From: Ascaris suum
Lineage: Eukaryota > Nematoda > Chromadorea > Rhabditida > Ascarididae
DNA: 64,000 nt
NCBI GenBank assembly: GCA_013433145.1
Contig: CM024186.1
Span: 5,894,001 to 5,958,000 of the forward strand
Direction: 5' to 3'
The notes beneath the pieces are model-generated. The model saw nothing but the letters and a program-made list of their open reading frames with translations. It was not told the DNA's origin and did not search any database. The position numbers were made by a program, and so were the translations under genes. How positions within the stretch are numbered: position 1 is the first letter of the stretch; each line of letters opens with the position of its first letter. Shown here piece by piece: positions 22,394-44,147 of the stretch.

Positions 22394-24213
22394 ATGGATT
22401 TGGAGTGTCGAATTAAGGCCTATCGATTTGTTGCCTATTCAACGGTTATCTTCTCGGCTGTAGCAGTCCTTTCCGTATGCATCACGTTACCAATGGTTTA
22501 CAACTATGTGCATCAAGTGCAACGTTCCATGCATTCACAAATCAACTTCTGTAGGGTAAAATATTTCGTTTTGTTGATTTTATTTCTTTTCTTCTTAGAT
22601 AGTGGAGGCGGTCAACTATTTGACTGTTATAGGTTGTACACATAGTGGTATAGGTTCCTCCACTCTCGAGAGTGGAGAAAACCTTACCAACTCACTATAC
22701 GTTATAATAAACGATTTTTCTTACGAAACGCAATAGATATTAATCAATCGAACGTTGTTTAATTTCTAAAGTTTGCAATTCTTTCGTCACATTTTGCATT
22801 TCCATAAATAATTCAAATTGAAATTGCCTCATCATTATTGCATCATTTTTTAATTGTTTGATATTCAGGGCTCAGCAAAAGATATATGGGCAGAAGTCGG
22901 CCAACTGAAAGAGATCCCAATCGCTAGAAATAGGACAGCACGTCAAGCACCAAATGGCTGTGAGGCATGCTGCTTGCCTGGACCACCAGGACCAAAAGGA
23001 CCACCCGGAAATCCAGGAAAACCAGGCAAACCAGGCGCACCAGGCCTTCCAGGCAATCCTGGCAAACCGCCAAATCAGCCGTGCGAACCGGTTACTCCAC
23101 CTCCATGCAAGCCATGTCCGCAAGGCCCACCGGGTCCACCTGGCCCACCTGGACCTCCTGGAGAGCCTGGGCCGGATGGACCACCTGGAAATCCAGGAGC
23201 CGATGGCGCCCCAGGAGAACCAGGACCAAAAGGCCCGACCGGTCCACCAGGAGAACCTGGACCAGCAGGACCACCTGGAGATCCTGGGGCAGATGCACCT
23301 GATGAGGCGCTTACTCCCGGAGAGCCCGGAGAACCAGGTAATTTTGATTTTATTATGATCTGTTTTACAACCAATTAGTTTTCAGCTGTAAGACTTTATG
23401 TTAAATATTTCGGATCGTTTTCTTCTTTAAGAGCTTCACTCTTTCAAAATGTTTTTTTTTTAAAGATAATAAACTGTTACATGAGTCATTTACATACTGA
23501 TTAAAGAATTCGACAATTGTGGGAAAATTATAATATAACAACAAATATTTCGGTTGGTAAATTCGAATACTGCTATTGTTTATCGCTTTTCATATGAGAC
23601 TGTAGAATATATAAAGCGTTTCTTTAAGGAACTTAAAACATGGTGAAAAATATTTTAACAAACGGAATTTCCTAAAAATCGCATAAAATCGTCTATTCGT
23701 CTTTTTTTTTTTTCAAAAAAGGTTTAATTGGAATTTACGCAACAAATGATAGTGCTTTTGCACTCAGCCGTTATGGCGAGTCTTTGAGAAATACAAAGCA
23801 ACAAAAAAGAAACTAAAGAAAGCGTTAAACAAATGAGAGCTGCTTTATCTATTTCCTCTTTTAGTCTGTGATACGATAACAATTCGAGCTTTTGGTCAGT
23901 TTAAGCGGACCTGATTTCGAAAGCACATAACTTGTCATTGAGGATTGTCTTTTGCAAGCACAAACTTTTGCTTACAGGCGAACCAGGACCACCTGGACCT
24001 CCTGGCCCACCTGGACAACCGGGCGCCGATGGCGCTCCTGGCCCAGCCGGACCAAAAGGCCCTCCGGGACCCGATGGACCACCTGGGCCAGACGGACAGC
24101 CAGGACCGCCAGGACCACCAGGCGAGGCAGGAGCACAAGGCGAAAAGGGTATTTGCCCGAAATATTGTGCCATCGATGGTGGAGTCTTCTTCGAAGATGG
24201 TACTCGACGTTAA
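22394..24213 (+). CDS. cuticle collagen gene 3 (three exons, 288 aa)
   Basis: DPY-13/SQT-3-type cuticle collagen. Exons: 22394-22555, 22869-23337, 23978-24213; intron 1 is only 313 bp, the shortest first intron of the cluster, and intron 2 is 640 bp. An upstream in-frame ATG at 22307 is ignored because it precedes the TATA box and the paralogues all start at MDLE. Exon 1: [20 protein letters not shown], anchor about residues 13-36, ending FCR. Exon 2 follows [22 protein letters not shown], protease site NRTARQ, CEACC, Gly-X-Y block 1, Cys/Pro break ([12 protein letters not shown]), Gly-X-Y block 2, acidic break (DAPDEALTP), GEPGEPG. Exon 3 follows CTTACAG and ends [20 protein letters not shown] with TAA 24211-24213. 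Glycine is intact at every third position inside the blocks. Looks functional. Confidence 0.94.
22658..22677. repeat. 20-nt perfect palindrome in gene 3 intron 1
   Basis: CTCCACTCTCGAGAGTGGAG reads the same on both strands. It lies about 100 bp after the intron 1 donor of gene 3, flanked by imperfectly pairing AGGTT and AACCT, so the transcript could fold into a stem. Confidence 0.75.
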
Positions 24214-24369
24214 AATACCACCTGAAGTGCTTTTATTTATTAGTATCGCCTATACCAACGTTTCAAACTTGCTTCCGCCTAAAAAGAAAAATGAAATCTG
24301 TGAGAAGTGCTCTCATTTTCACTATTGCTCTACATATATAAGAAATTAACTTATAGATAAATTCATTTG

Positions 24370-24375
24370 AATAAA
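24370..24375 (+). terminator. candidate polyadenylation signal, gene 3
   Basis: AATAAA lies 157 bp after the gene 3 stop codon. Confidence 0.5.
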
Positions 24376-24399
24376 CTATTCTATGAATTATTCACTAAT

Positions 24400-27300
24400 C
24401 GTCTTCTTCATTTACACACATTTAATAAGTATGATAACTCACCATAAGCAGCTAAAAATATGATAACAAATAATAAAATCAATTTAAATAGCACTTAAAG
24501 AACTTACTATTATTTATGCACCTATTAAATGGCATTTCTTCTGTAGATTCAATATATACAATTTTTTGTTACCTGTGGAATACCTGTGGAATTTTGTCCG
24601 TTCAGTAATCTCATAAGCAAAAAACATCCACACTATTAACCATCTTAGTGATGATGAAGGAGAGCACAACTGCAACGGTATCATTAAAAAATAACATAAT
24701 ATAGAGGAACTTATTTGTTAATTAAGTTGAAGCTAATTCATCTGAAAACATTTCAAGTACTCAGTGGAAAGATACAGCTCCATCTCTATTTCTATTTTGT
24801 ATTATCCATGAATGGGTGCTGATTAGATATACACTTTTGCAACCATCACAACTGCCCAATATGTCTCATGTTTTCCTGACTATTCGCATAACTCTTGTGG
24901 AAGTTATTCTTTTTTTTTTAAACGATTTGACTCATGGAAAGTAGACTTTGAAACGATGCAAGATGATCCGAATAATCAATCGACAATCCATCTTTCCATT
25001 TCTCGGATATCTGCAATGTCTTTCGAAATTCATAGGTCAATTTGAATTGAGGTATAGGAGATTATTATAAGGCATTCATTATGCCAACAAATGTGGCTTT
25101 CAAATTGAATTCTCTGGACAGACATACAGAGGCAGACACAACCAACACATACACGCATACATAGAACTGCAAACATAACGGCAGGTACTCGCAATAGTGC
25201 ATAATTGCAAAACAAATTTCTAAGAACTTATAAAGTTTAAAAAATTCTGATTTCTAATAAAATAGCAAAAATTTTTCAGAGAATAGAATTGAATTAATTG
25301 AGATGAATGTTAAATAAAATATAGAGAAAATATTATTAAATTTCATTTTTTTTTTCTTTTTGAGAGAATTCATTAGAAAACGTAAAATATAATAAGCTGC
25401 TTCTGAAATCAACTAATCATTTCATACTGTTCGTTGATTTCTTCAAAGATCCCGCATTAATTATTGAATTATCCGATTTATTGACTCAAGGGGGATTTGT
25501 TGGTGGAAGAAAAATTTCTTAGGTAGAAAAAAGGGGACAGTTTAGTTGAAGTGGTGAGATTGATAAGAAGTAGAGTAACTTCGATGGTAACAAGTAATGA
25601 CATCAGTGCTTGTATTTCTTGAGCCATAGAATCGTTTGCGGATGATGATTATAAATCAATTCGATTAGAAGGCTATTAATTCGAAATTAGCGCAAAAAAT
25701 GCGCATTATAGATGCAAAAATGCGAAAAAATGCTAGCTATTGAAAATTGCAAATGTGATCGTTCACTATAATCCGCTCCTTCATAGCAATAAGAGAATAT
25801 GTTTTTGCTACGCCAACAATACCCTTGCAAAAGATGCGTTCACTTCAAGGAATAATCAAAGAATATGCGTTAATAGTAAAGGTTATTAGATGTTTTCATA
25901 TTATATCTTAGAGTCTATTGAAAGCTTCATAGAGCATCATCAGAACCTAAGTAGGACTGCTATTTAACTACTATATTTTTAATCAGTATAGTCTAAATAA
26001 AGACGATTTAAATGAGCTCAAAAGCCATTTGTGGAATTTTTTAAATCGGAAAATATTCTCCTAAAGTTTATTGGTATATCCGATGCTTTTTTTTAAAAAA
26101 TTATCACATAAATATACAAAATGTGCCAACTGAATGAAATAATAAAATATGCAATGTGGATGATTACAACTAAATAAAAACACATAAAATGATGAAAATG
26201 ATCGATTCATTTATCGAACTCTATAAGAAAAGTATTCATAACGATGATATCTCTTATAATATCTAATAAAAATTGATATATATTTTACATAATTTAATGT
26301 TTTTGATTTATTATTCCATATGTAATGAATATTTATTTGAAATTTGATAGGAATTGAAAAATTTCTCAACAGCTAAATAATTACTTATTGAGATGGCGCA
26401 TTTAAGAAGTTTAAAATAAAAACTATCAATATATAAAGCTATTTAATGAATGAATTTTTGAAGATATCTATAGGCAGCACAATGAATGAGTAAAACTATT
26501 TGTATAGTAAAGGTATCTGTTGAATTCAATGTTTAAGACCGAAACAATACTTTAATGTTACCTGTCGGTTAACTATTAAGTTGTATTGAAAGTAAGAATC
26601 TTCGTTATTATCGTTCGTTTTGCGAATTTGTCCTCACTCTTTACCTATTTTTATACCTGTCTGTTTAACTTATTTGAGGTGCTGATTGAAACAACATGGA
26701 TACGGAAATATAAGAGGTGAAATAATCCCTCATACATTTAGGCGTTTGTTGAATGAAGATTCTTGCACAACGAAAGGACAAAAAAAAAAGATGGAATGTA
26801 ATGTGCATTTTAGGTGTATAGAAAACGAAACGTTTTGATCGTATTGAATTCGGTGGGTTTTTTTTTTCTTTTTCATTGAAATGATTACATAGCAAATTTC
26901 ACGTAAATATTAATCAAAGCAATAAAATTTTTTTCTTTTATTCGTGTGAAAAATATTCATCGTTTAGAAAAGGTTTTTTTTTTTGAGTTGTCATTTTTTT
27001 TTTTCTAGATGATGGAGGAAAGAATTGAAGAGACGAAAAAATTTGCAAAAAAAAAAATTCAATTAAAAAATAAATAATAATATAAATGAATATTTAAATC
27101 GATAATTATTTATCAAAAAAATTTTTCACTCAGAAATTTTTCTATTTATATTTACAAAAGAAATTTTACTTAAACTTTTAAAGTGTAAAACATTTATCAT
27201 AGGCATTAAGCTATTAAATCTTAACGTAAAATAAGATAATCAATCGGAAATATTGAAAAACTTTTGTTGTGCTAAAATGTCGACGTTGTAGTCAGAGGAA

Positions 27301-28450
27301 CGTTAATTATTCTTTTAGTATTTCGAAGCGTTACGAAGAAATTGCGGCAAAATCGGTTGAAAAAGAGAAAATAATTGAAATATAATTAGACGCTATATGA
27401 TCAGCAAATTAATTAGTGACTGACTATATACCCACCCCGTAACAATATACCTGTTGTAAGGTAACATTGTAATGCAATCATATGAAATTTGTTGGTTTTC
27501 CTTTCTTTTTTTTTTGCCTTTTGGCTATACAATGCTTCAAGATGTAATCCGTTTCGAAGAAGTTGCCCTATCTCTTCGTTTCTCTCAGCAGTATCTTATA
27601 AAATAGATAAAGCATTATAAACATTAAATTTATTAATCTATATTAATATCATTGTTTTGCACTGCAACAATAGTTTACGGCGTCGATGTGGTCACAGTCA
27701 GTTACTAATAACATTGAGAGGAGTAGGGTGGGTTGACTTCAACAACAGTATAAAATTATAGCTAGAAAAAATATTATATGCGTAAAAATTCGCTATTATT
27801 GCATTCAGTTATTAAGAATAGCTGAATACGAATGCAATTATTTGATAACATTTTTAAAATTCTTCGATGAGCGAATAATATTTACTAAAGCATGCAGTAA
27901 TAGTATGAAATTTAATAGCAATTCTACTGTGCAATTATTATTCAACGTACAAATGTTTGCAAATTTTATTGCACATTTCAAAAATGTTACTCAAGTGTTG
28001 CTTTACGCATGTAATTTAGAGTAATTTAGCAATTTCAAGTAGGTGTTAACGATGAAATTATTTTTTTTTTCTTGCTCAATAATTCTCCATTTTTGCAATG
28101 CAAACAAGCATAATGCAAAAAACAATCAAATGAAATTCACTTCAAATCTATCATGTAATTTCTTTTTTTTTTTCCATTTAGCATTTTCAATTTTTAAAAT
28201 ATATTCGCAATTTGCATATAAAATAGCAAACGTACGCATATACAAATTGCAATTCGTAGCATTCATAATATTTGTTTGCATCTTCGAAATTTTCGTCCTT
28301 AGTGAGGTTTTCGTATGGAATAAAAAAAAATACCTCATTGAATAAGCGATTTTCTTTACATAGTGAAATGACAAGAACAAATTTCATAGAAAAACTCAAA
28401 TTTACACATTTTGTATCGATACTTTCCGAGAGACCAACCCCTTCTAGGTA
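24400..28450. other. AT-rich spacer between collagen genes 3 and 4
   Basis: About 4 kb with no recognisable gene. A CA-rich patch lies at about 25120-25165, and there are many A/T homopolymers. Small open frames on both strands have low-complexity translations. Confidence 0.45.
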
Positions 28451-28453
28451 GCA

Positions 28454-28463
28454 ATATAAATAG
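28454..28463 (+). promoter_or_regulatory. TATA box of collagen gene 4
   Basis: ATATAAATAG lies 52-61 bp before the ATG at 28515. Confidence 0.5.
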
Positions 28464-28514
28464 TTTTCATCCCATAGAAGTGGTACAAAAATTACTGAAC
28501 CTCGTAGTATTGGT

Positions 28515-30570
<2,056 letters not shown>

Positions 30571-30646
30571 GTGATACTCTTCTACTGCTGATGGCCAATT
30601 TTTGTGCAATTTTAATAGTAATCCTTTGTTGCTAACTTACTGAATG

Positions 30647-30652
30647 AATAAA
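30647..30652 (+). terminator. candidate polyadenylation signal, gene 4
   Basis: AATAAA lies 77 bp after the gene 4 stop codon. Confidence 0.5.
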
Positions 30653-30992
30653 AATTACGAATTATGCTTGGAGCGGAAGTTAATCAAATTCCCAAAAATA
30701 ATAAAAACAATAAATAATAGCAGTGAAATTCTCAGAAAAACATTTTAGAGTATAAAATTTCTGAAGCGAAAAATTTGAGATTGAAAATTTTCATAAAATA
30801 GTTGAATTTTTCCCAATCGCAATGTTTACTTGAATTTTTTTTTTTCAACGAGAAAATTGCTATAAAATAAACAATATAAATTTCATAGATACAATCGATC
30901 GCATAAGAAAATCAGAAAGAACACATTATCGAATAGGAAATTTGCTGAAAAAATAAATGTGAAGTAGAGTTGGCCTGCAGCAATAGTCGATT

Positions 30993-31050
30993 TTTTTTTC
31001 AATTCCATCTAATAACCATCCGACTGGTTATTAGATGGAATTGAAAAAAA
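30993..31050. repeat. perfect 26-bp inverted repeat with 6-nt loop
   Basis: Arm 30993-31018 (ending CATCTAATAACCA) is the exact reverse complement of arm 31025-31050 (starting TGGTTATTAGATG), with loop TCCGAC between them. Beyond the T/A runs the flanks also nearly pair (AGTCGA before, TCCGACT after). It could be a hairpin, a small foldback element, or a footprint of a palindromic duplication. No gene is attached. Confidence 0.9.
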
Positions 31051-31059
31051 TCCGACTGT

Positions 31060-37480
<6,421 letters not shown>

Positions 37481-37486
37481 CAGTTC

Positions 37487-37493
37487 TATATAA
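37487..37493 (+). promoter_or_regulatory. TATA box of collagen gene 5
   Basis: TATATAA lies 46-52 bp before the ATG. The surrounding CTATATAAGTGC closely resembles the gene 7 promoter (TATATAAGTGC). TCATCAGT follows about 26-28 bp after the start of the box and is a plausible initiator. Confidence 0.65.
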
Positions 37494-37538
37494 GTGCTGT
37501 AAACCGCTAGTGTCATCAGTTGCCGACCACCGCTCGAC

Positions 37539-39858
37539 ATGGATCTGGATAGCCGAATAAAGGCATATAAGTTTGTCGCCTATTCGGCGGTTACATTTTC
37601 TGTGGTCGCAGTTCTATCGGTATGTGTCACTCTGCCGATGGTCTACAACTATGTGCACCACGTTCAACGTACCATGCATACGCAGATCAACTTCTGCAGG
37701 GTAATCACATTTGTTACCTTTATGATTATGCATAAATGTTTAATTATCTTGCCGTTATCAACGAATTATAAATTTTTAAATGTCTATTTGCATCTATTCT
37801 CCTATTTCTTGTCGCTGATAAAAATCCTGTTTAATTCACTTCCGTGCCATTGAGTTCTATTGGTTATAAACCAATGCTTATGAATCTTCTATTCCCTTTT
37901 GTTCAATTTAGTCAAGCCAACTATTATTAGTGTTGATAGCATATAGAAAAGGACTGTCTGAGTATTATAATACCTATCATTGCTCAATCTGTGTAGTGAA
38001 TCTTCAACTCGTTTCAAGAAAATATCGACTTTTCCATTTTTGTCTTACTTTTTTTGCAAATACGTCTTCATTCATTTAGCTGCTTTGCGACGATATTTTT
38101 GACGAATTGATTTTGAAATGAATTCACAGTGATATGATAAAGGCGTAACGATTATTAAATTTTTTGATATCAGATATGAGTTTTGGTCTGTAAAGAAATA
38201 TCAGCTTTATCAACCTATGATTAAATTTGCTTCTACACTATAGTTTACCCGTTAAACAGTAAGATGCGATAAGGCAATCATTGTAATTAAGTAGAAACAA
38301 TAAGATCGTATTCATCAGCATTAGTCTACAGTATATTGGGCAATCGTAGTATTTATATGGAAGAACTGAAGTGCAAGTGAAACATCGTTCCACCTCATTG
38401 TGCCTATTTCAAAATTTCCTCAAGTTAATTGATCGTTACGCCACCTTACGCTAAATGAAATTGATGACGATAAGTCACAAACGAACATCACAACTACCGA
38501 TTTGAGGTGTTTTAGTGATTGCAACGGAAACGACATTTTTGCAATGGTCGATTGACAAACTTCCCCTGACTTGTTTTTCTCAACGAGTAAAATATAACCT
38601 TTTCCGCGAGAGAACGCTAAAACCAGTTTTGAAGAACTTATCGCAGTAATTCTTTGATGCATTGGATAGAGTTTTTTTTTCTGAGTCTATAGTTAAAGAT
38701 CGCATTTTTGAAATTCTGCAATTTATAACGTCTAGACAATCTGAAGTTTAAGCATTATAATTTTATTAACAGAATATAATCTAAAATGAATTTTTCAGGG
38801 ATCCGCTAAGGACATCTGGGCAGAGGTTGGCCATTTGAAGCAAATCCCACTCGCGAATCATAACCGAACGGCACGACAAGCGAATGGTTGCGAAGCCTGC
38901 TGTTTGCCAGGCCCACCTGGGCCGAAAGGACCACCGGGAAAGCCAGGAAGGCCAGGAAAACCAGGAGCGCCAGGACTTCCAGGCAACCCAGGAAGGCCAC
39001 CAAGCCAGCCGTGTGAACCAGTCACTCCACCTCCATGCAAACCGTGCCCACCAGGACCACCTGGCCCGCCTGGTCCGCCAGGACCAGCTGGCGACCCCGG
39101 ACCAGACGGACCTCCAGGCAGACCAGGAATTGGTGGCGCTCCAGGCGAACCAGGACCAAAAGGACCGCCCGGCCCACCCGGACCACCAGGACCACCAGGA
39201 CCACCTGGCCCACCGGGAGCAGATGCAGGAGGAGACGAAATCCTTCCAGGAGAGCCCGGAGAGCCAGGTATTTTTTCGAGTTCTCTTATTCCACGCTTAC
39301 TTGCTTTGTCTTCGTAATTCTACTTGTTCACCCACTCTTCTTGTTACAAAATTGAACATTTTGGTATATACGAAAGAAGCAGATTAAGTAGCTAAACTTT
39401 ATTTCTTTGATCAAGAAAGAGACATATCGTAGGTAAAATTTCTGCATCACTGTCAAGTCGGAGCGAAGATACCATACCAACCATTTGAGAGAGGACTTGG
39501 TGACAGATTTTTTCAATAACTAACCGAGAAAGAACCTGGCCTCCCTCTAAATGTCTCCATGGGAACGCGAATAAGCAATCATCTCCTACGAATTTCCTTA
39601 AGTTAGGTGCTTTTGATTTCAGGAGAGCCAGGTCCACCAGGCCCACCAGGGCCACCCGGTCTTCCGGGTGCAGATGGACCCCCAGGGCCGCCTGGACCAA
39701 AGGGACCGAAAGGACCGGATGGAACGCCAGGACCGAACGGTCCACCAGGACCGCCAGGACCCCCAGGAGCAGCCGGATTACCAGGCGAGAAGGGTATTTG
39801 CCCGAAATACTGCGCCATCGATGGTGGTGTGTTCTTCGAGGATGGAACACGACGTTAG
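37539..39858 (+). CDS. cuticle collagen gene 5 (three exons, 288 aa)
   Basis: DPY-13/SQT-3-type cuticle collagen with an intact frame. Exons: 37539-37700, 38799-39267, 39623-39858; introns 1098 and 355 bp. Exon 1: [20 protein letters not shown], anchor about residues 13-36, ending FCR|GTAATC. Exon 2 follows [25 protein letters not shown], protease site NRTARQ, CEACC, Gly-X-Y block 1 ([15 protein letters not shown]), the break [18 protein letters not shown], a long block 2 ending in repeated GPP, and the break [10 protein letters not shown] that replaces the usual ADAPDEAL. Exon 3 follows TGATTTCAG and ends [20 protein letters not shown] with TAG 39856-39858. It shares CKPCPPG with genes 4 and 6, against CKPCPQG in 2, 3 and 7, which suggests these neighbours arose from later local duplications. 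Last plus-strand copy; gene 6 faces it across a 7.3-kb spacer. Confidence 0.94.
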
Positions 39859-39946
39859 GAAACTCATTGAGGGAATTGTCATCGCATTTGCTCGCGGCGC
39901 TGCCTTCATTTGCATTAATGTTCGCTCAAATCGAATGCTTTGCAAA

Positions 39947-39952
39947 AATAAA
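39947..39952 (+). terminator. candidate polyadenylation signal, gene 5
   Basis: AATAAA lies 89 bp after the gene 5 stop codon. Confidence 0.5.
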
Positions 39953-41094
39953 TAATTATCATTGAGCCCAGCGAATCGCACAAATAGTAAAAAAAAAAAG
40001 AGAGAGAGAGAGAAGCCTGCTGTGTTCGAAGATCAGTAAGGGTGACTGAGATAATTAATGGGTGAGTATGAGTGGAATTGGAAATGGCAAAGTGCAGAAG
40101 TCAAAATAATCCTACTAGACTATTCTACTGCAGCCTAAAGACTGTTGCGCTCTAGTACATAGTTTTAACACAAACAAAGAAATCGGCCTTTTTGGCTCAG
40201 CGATACCTATGCATTTTAGGTGCGAAACGCTAGCGGTTTTTACCTGATCTGATTTGGACCTAAAGCGTTATCCATAGAACTAAGCACTCACATTGAATAA
40301 TTCGAATCAGCTTCCGGACACTCAATCTCCTTCTAGCTCTGTCTCTCCACTCCTCTCTTCCCCTTCCACGTTTCCCTCCGATTTTCTTCACCGACCTCAA
40401 AACAGGCCATTCCAGAACATCCAGCAATCCTGATCATGGTGAACTGCGCCATGAAAAACGGTTGCTGGTAGTTGCTGGCTTAATATGCTCGAATGAGGCG
40501 AGCAGGTCTATAAATCGAAGCGCTCAGGCCGATGTTACAAAGCCATCTGCATATTCCAGGAGGCATTTCCTGACCAAACCGTTTCGAGACCTTGGTGTGA
40601 AGTTTGAAAACAAAAGAGTTCGCAGATTTCCTTAGAAAAATCATTGTGCCTTCCTTCCTTGCTAGAAATTTCATTCATCAGTCCACCGGAACTTATTACC
40701 TATTGGATATATCGTGTATTTGAGGAATGCGAAACAAAATATCAGAATCATATGTATTGCAATATCGTTATAGATTATGAGATCAGTTGCAGTTGATGAA
40801 AATATGCTCAATAATGAGAGTTGTTAAATTTTGCAATTTGTAATTTTAGTGGAATTTGTTTTGAAAAAAATAGGCGGCTTCTTTATGAAAATTATCTATA
40901 TATAAATAATTATGAAGTATTTAAGAATAAGAAATTTATTGGGAGAGCTTACGAGAGACTAATTATATACAATATCGAAGGTCAAATATTCGGGGAAAAA
41001 AGTGCAATCTAAAATTCATTTGTGTTAGAGAGTGGCGTTCATAATTTCATCCAGCCTCATTTCTCATATAATTTATTCAGTTCTATTCAATTGT

Positions 41095-41111
41095 CCCCCC
41101 CCCCCCCCCCC
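41095..41111. repeat. poly-C tract
   Basis: A run of 17 C, third of three C runs in the window. Confidence 0.85.
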
Positions 41112-44051
41112 TTAGAACTATTTTCGACGCATATGAAATATTTTTTTTTCACTCACAAACATTCAATATCTTTTTTTTTTCTGCTCATAGGACAATTCAA
41201 TATGGGCACTCACAAAAGCACATATTGTGCCATTCGCCTGGTGTAATTTCCTCATTGTTTTCACTTAATCGTATTTTATTTCGACGATTATATTGCATTT
41301 GTGTTAAATCTTTATTTCGTTTTTATAATCAAACTTTTTTTTTTCATTTGCCTCACTTTAGAGCTTTTCATGCCAAGCTTATCTATGAAAATTTCTCCAA
41401 GCGAGCGTATTTTTCTAGTTTTTAAGTGATGCGAAAGTCTACCTGCCTTGTGAAAAAAAAAACCTTTCTTACTTGTCATAAATTTCCTGCAAGAACATAT
41501 TACAACGATCATATGACCATGAACGGGTTTATATGCATGTGTCATCATTTCGTGCATCAATTTCTAACATCAATTATAGAAGTATCGGCGATAAAATTTA
41601 AGAAATATTACCCTATACTATAAGCGGGGTAATATCCTATACCCAATTCTGTTCTGGTATTCTTTGTCTCAATTACAAATATACTACATTCGATTGAGAC
41701 AATTAGTTAATTTTTTTTTTCACGATTTATTGAAAATGAGTGGAAAAAAAAATTTTCTTTTTTGGTAAAGGATTTCGATGATAGATTAGGCTTCAAGAAA
41801 AAATATCATATGGTTAGCTTTTCGCTATCATTTCAAGATTGCAACCAATTTATCGAATAAATTTGAATACAAAATGTGCTTATTGTTTCTTTTCCTTTAT
41901 TTGATAAAAACGTAGCATTTTCTTCATATATAAAAAATTCGACGAGGTAATTTATAAATGATCGTTGAGAAATGATTGATTTTAGTTCAGTAATATAAAT
42001 TGATGCTTTTGAGGTTCTATCTATAAGAAATTTTTCAAACGATACAAATTTTCTCGATTCGATATAAAATAAATATATTTTTTGACTAAAAATAGCTATA
42101 TCATTCGGTTTTATTGTTAATTATATGAGAAAAGAATTACATTTCGTGAGAAATTCTTCATTTGTAACGTATAGCGAATAAAACGCATAGCGAATGACAT
42201 CTGTTCAGTCGAAAATTTTTACACTCTTTAAGACGATCCATTACCGACAGTTAGAGACATTCGTTCAGATTGGGAATTGAAACGCTACGAAAAGTAATTA
42301 AATTACTACAATTGCTGCTCTAAGTGATGTTAATGGCTCTTCTTTTTTTTTTATTGGAACATTTCGGTTCAACATCCTTTCAAAAGCTTTGTAATCTAAG
42401 AGCAATAATATGAATTGCGAATGGAAGGGCGTTGTCGCGACGAAAGTGAAAGTTTTTTTTTTTTTCAAAATAAAACTCGCGAATTTTAAACTGATTTAGT
42501 TTTTAATGGAATTTTTATGCATTTAACACATTTCTAACATGAAATATGTGAGATCAGATTGCTCACATCACTATTCATCAAATATCATGCCGGTTTTTTG
42601 CCCATCCTTCTTGATTAGATTGTTTGGGGAGGGGGATGGATCTAACTGATTTGGGAGATCTAACACAAATGCCATGCCGTTAAGATAATGCGAGGGGTGG
42701 GAAAAGCGGGAGGGGGACGGCCGAAAATAGAAGATTTTTTTAAAATATTGGCAAATAGTGGATTTGAAAAATTGGTTCTTATCCTATGAAATATCATTTT
42801 CGATGCGTTAATTTACAAAGAGAACGTCTCAATGAATAAATTTATTGTTATAATGGAGAAGAAAATTATTAAATTCTCTGAGAACAAAAAATAGTTAAAG
42901 ATAAAATGATGAGATATAGCTTTAAAAAAGAACAGATATAAAACCCTATCAATATTTCTTTTCGATGAAATTCCTATCGCTAGATAGATTGATTTAGTAG
43001 AGTTTCTGTAAGAGTAAAATTAACTGTAACAATTCACATCGTCACATATTTTTTTAGGAATGAAGAAATTTTTGTTAAATGGAAATCACTCCTAGACACT
43101 TTTATGGTCAATTTTTATTAATGAATAGGATATCAAAGTGGACTTTCTCAAAGGTTTCGTGCATGCAACGTTACTACCCTCTTTTCAGCTTTTTTCGGCT
43201 TTTCTTTCCTATAAAGAAGGGGAAAAAGAATGAAGAAATGCGTTTTTTTTTTCGTCATGAACATAAGCGAAGTGTTAATTTGAAGATATAAATGCTAAGA
43301 GCATGAATAATTCGTGGGCATAGCATTTGAGCTCATGATCGCTAATTATTACAATATTTAAAAACAATTAAGGATTTTAGGAGTGTTTCGCAAGAGAATT
43401 TATTTTCATAGAGTTTCATGTAAAAATATGCCTCATGAGTGGGAATGAAACATTTCATCCTCTTCATCTCCAAATCCTTGGCTTATTATAAAAATTAAAG
43501 AGATAATATTTGAAATTGCAGTAGCAAAAAAGGAAGACAAATATGGGATTAAAAAATGCAATAACATCAAATAGATTCTTGGAAAATGTAACGCCGAACG
43601 GAAGTAGCGTCAATGACCGATAAGAATTACATAGATAGGCTATTGCAGGTTGCGTAAACATTCCCACTGGATGAGAATGAAAACCACTGAAGGAACAGCA
43701 CTATGAAAACGCAGTGGACGAAAAGGCCGTCAGGTGATGTGTGATTACCAGCCTAAGTTAAGTAAACGTTACATATTTCCGAATATAGTTACATAATATA
43801 TGATTTCGATATAGATGAGTATGTCGAGATCTCCAAAGAAAAATAAGGCAGCTGGAATGAGCTGAATAGATGGTCGATGTTTGTGATGAAGTTCACTTCA
43901 CACCGACTCATATTTCTATGATAGCTGATACTGGGCGCCGTTTATGATCTAAATAAGGCGAAAGTGGATAGTTGGGAGGAGTTGAATGCACTCAGTCAAA
44001 AGTGATCGATGATCAATAGCGAAATGTTCACCTCTCTATCGCGTTGAAGAT

Positions 44052-44147
44052 GAAGGGGAGGGAGGAAAGGGGAGGGCGGTAAGGGAGGGGAGAGAGGGGT
44101 GGGAAGGGAGCGAAAGGAGGAGAGGGAGGAAAAGAAGGAGAGAGGAT
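44052..44147 (+). repeat. G-rich purine tract, G-quadruplex candidate
   Basis: About 95 bp of almost pure G and A on the plus strand with at least ten runs of three or more G. The minus-strand Ser/Pro/Leu-rich frame across it is low complexity, not a gene. Confidence 0.7.
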
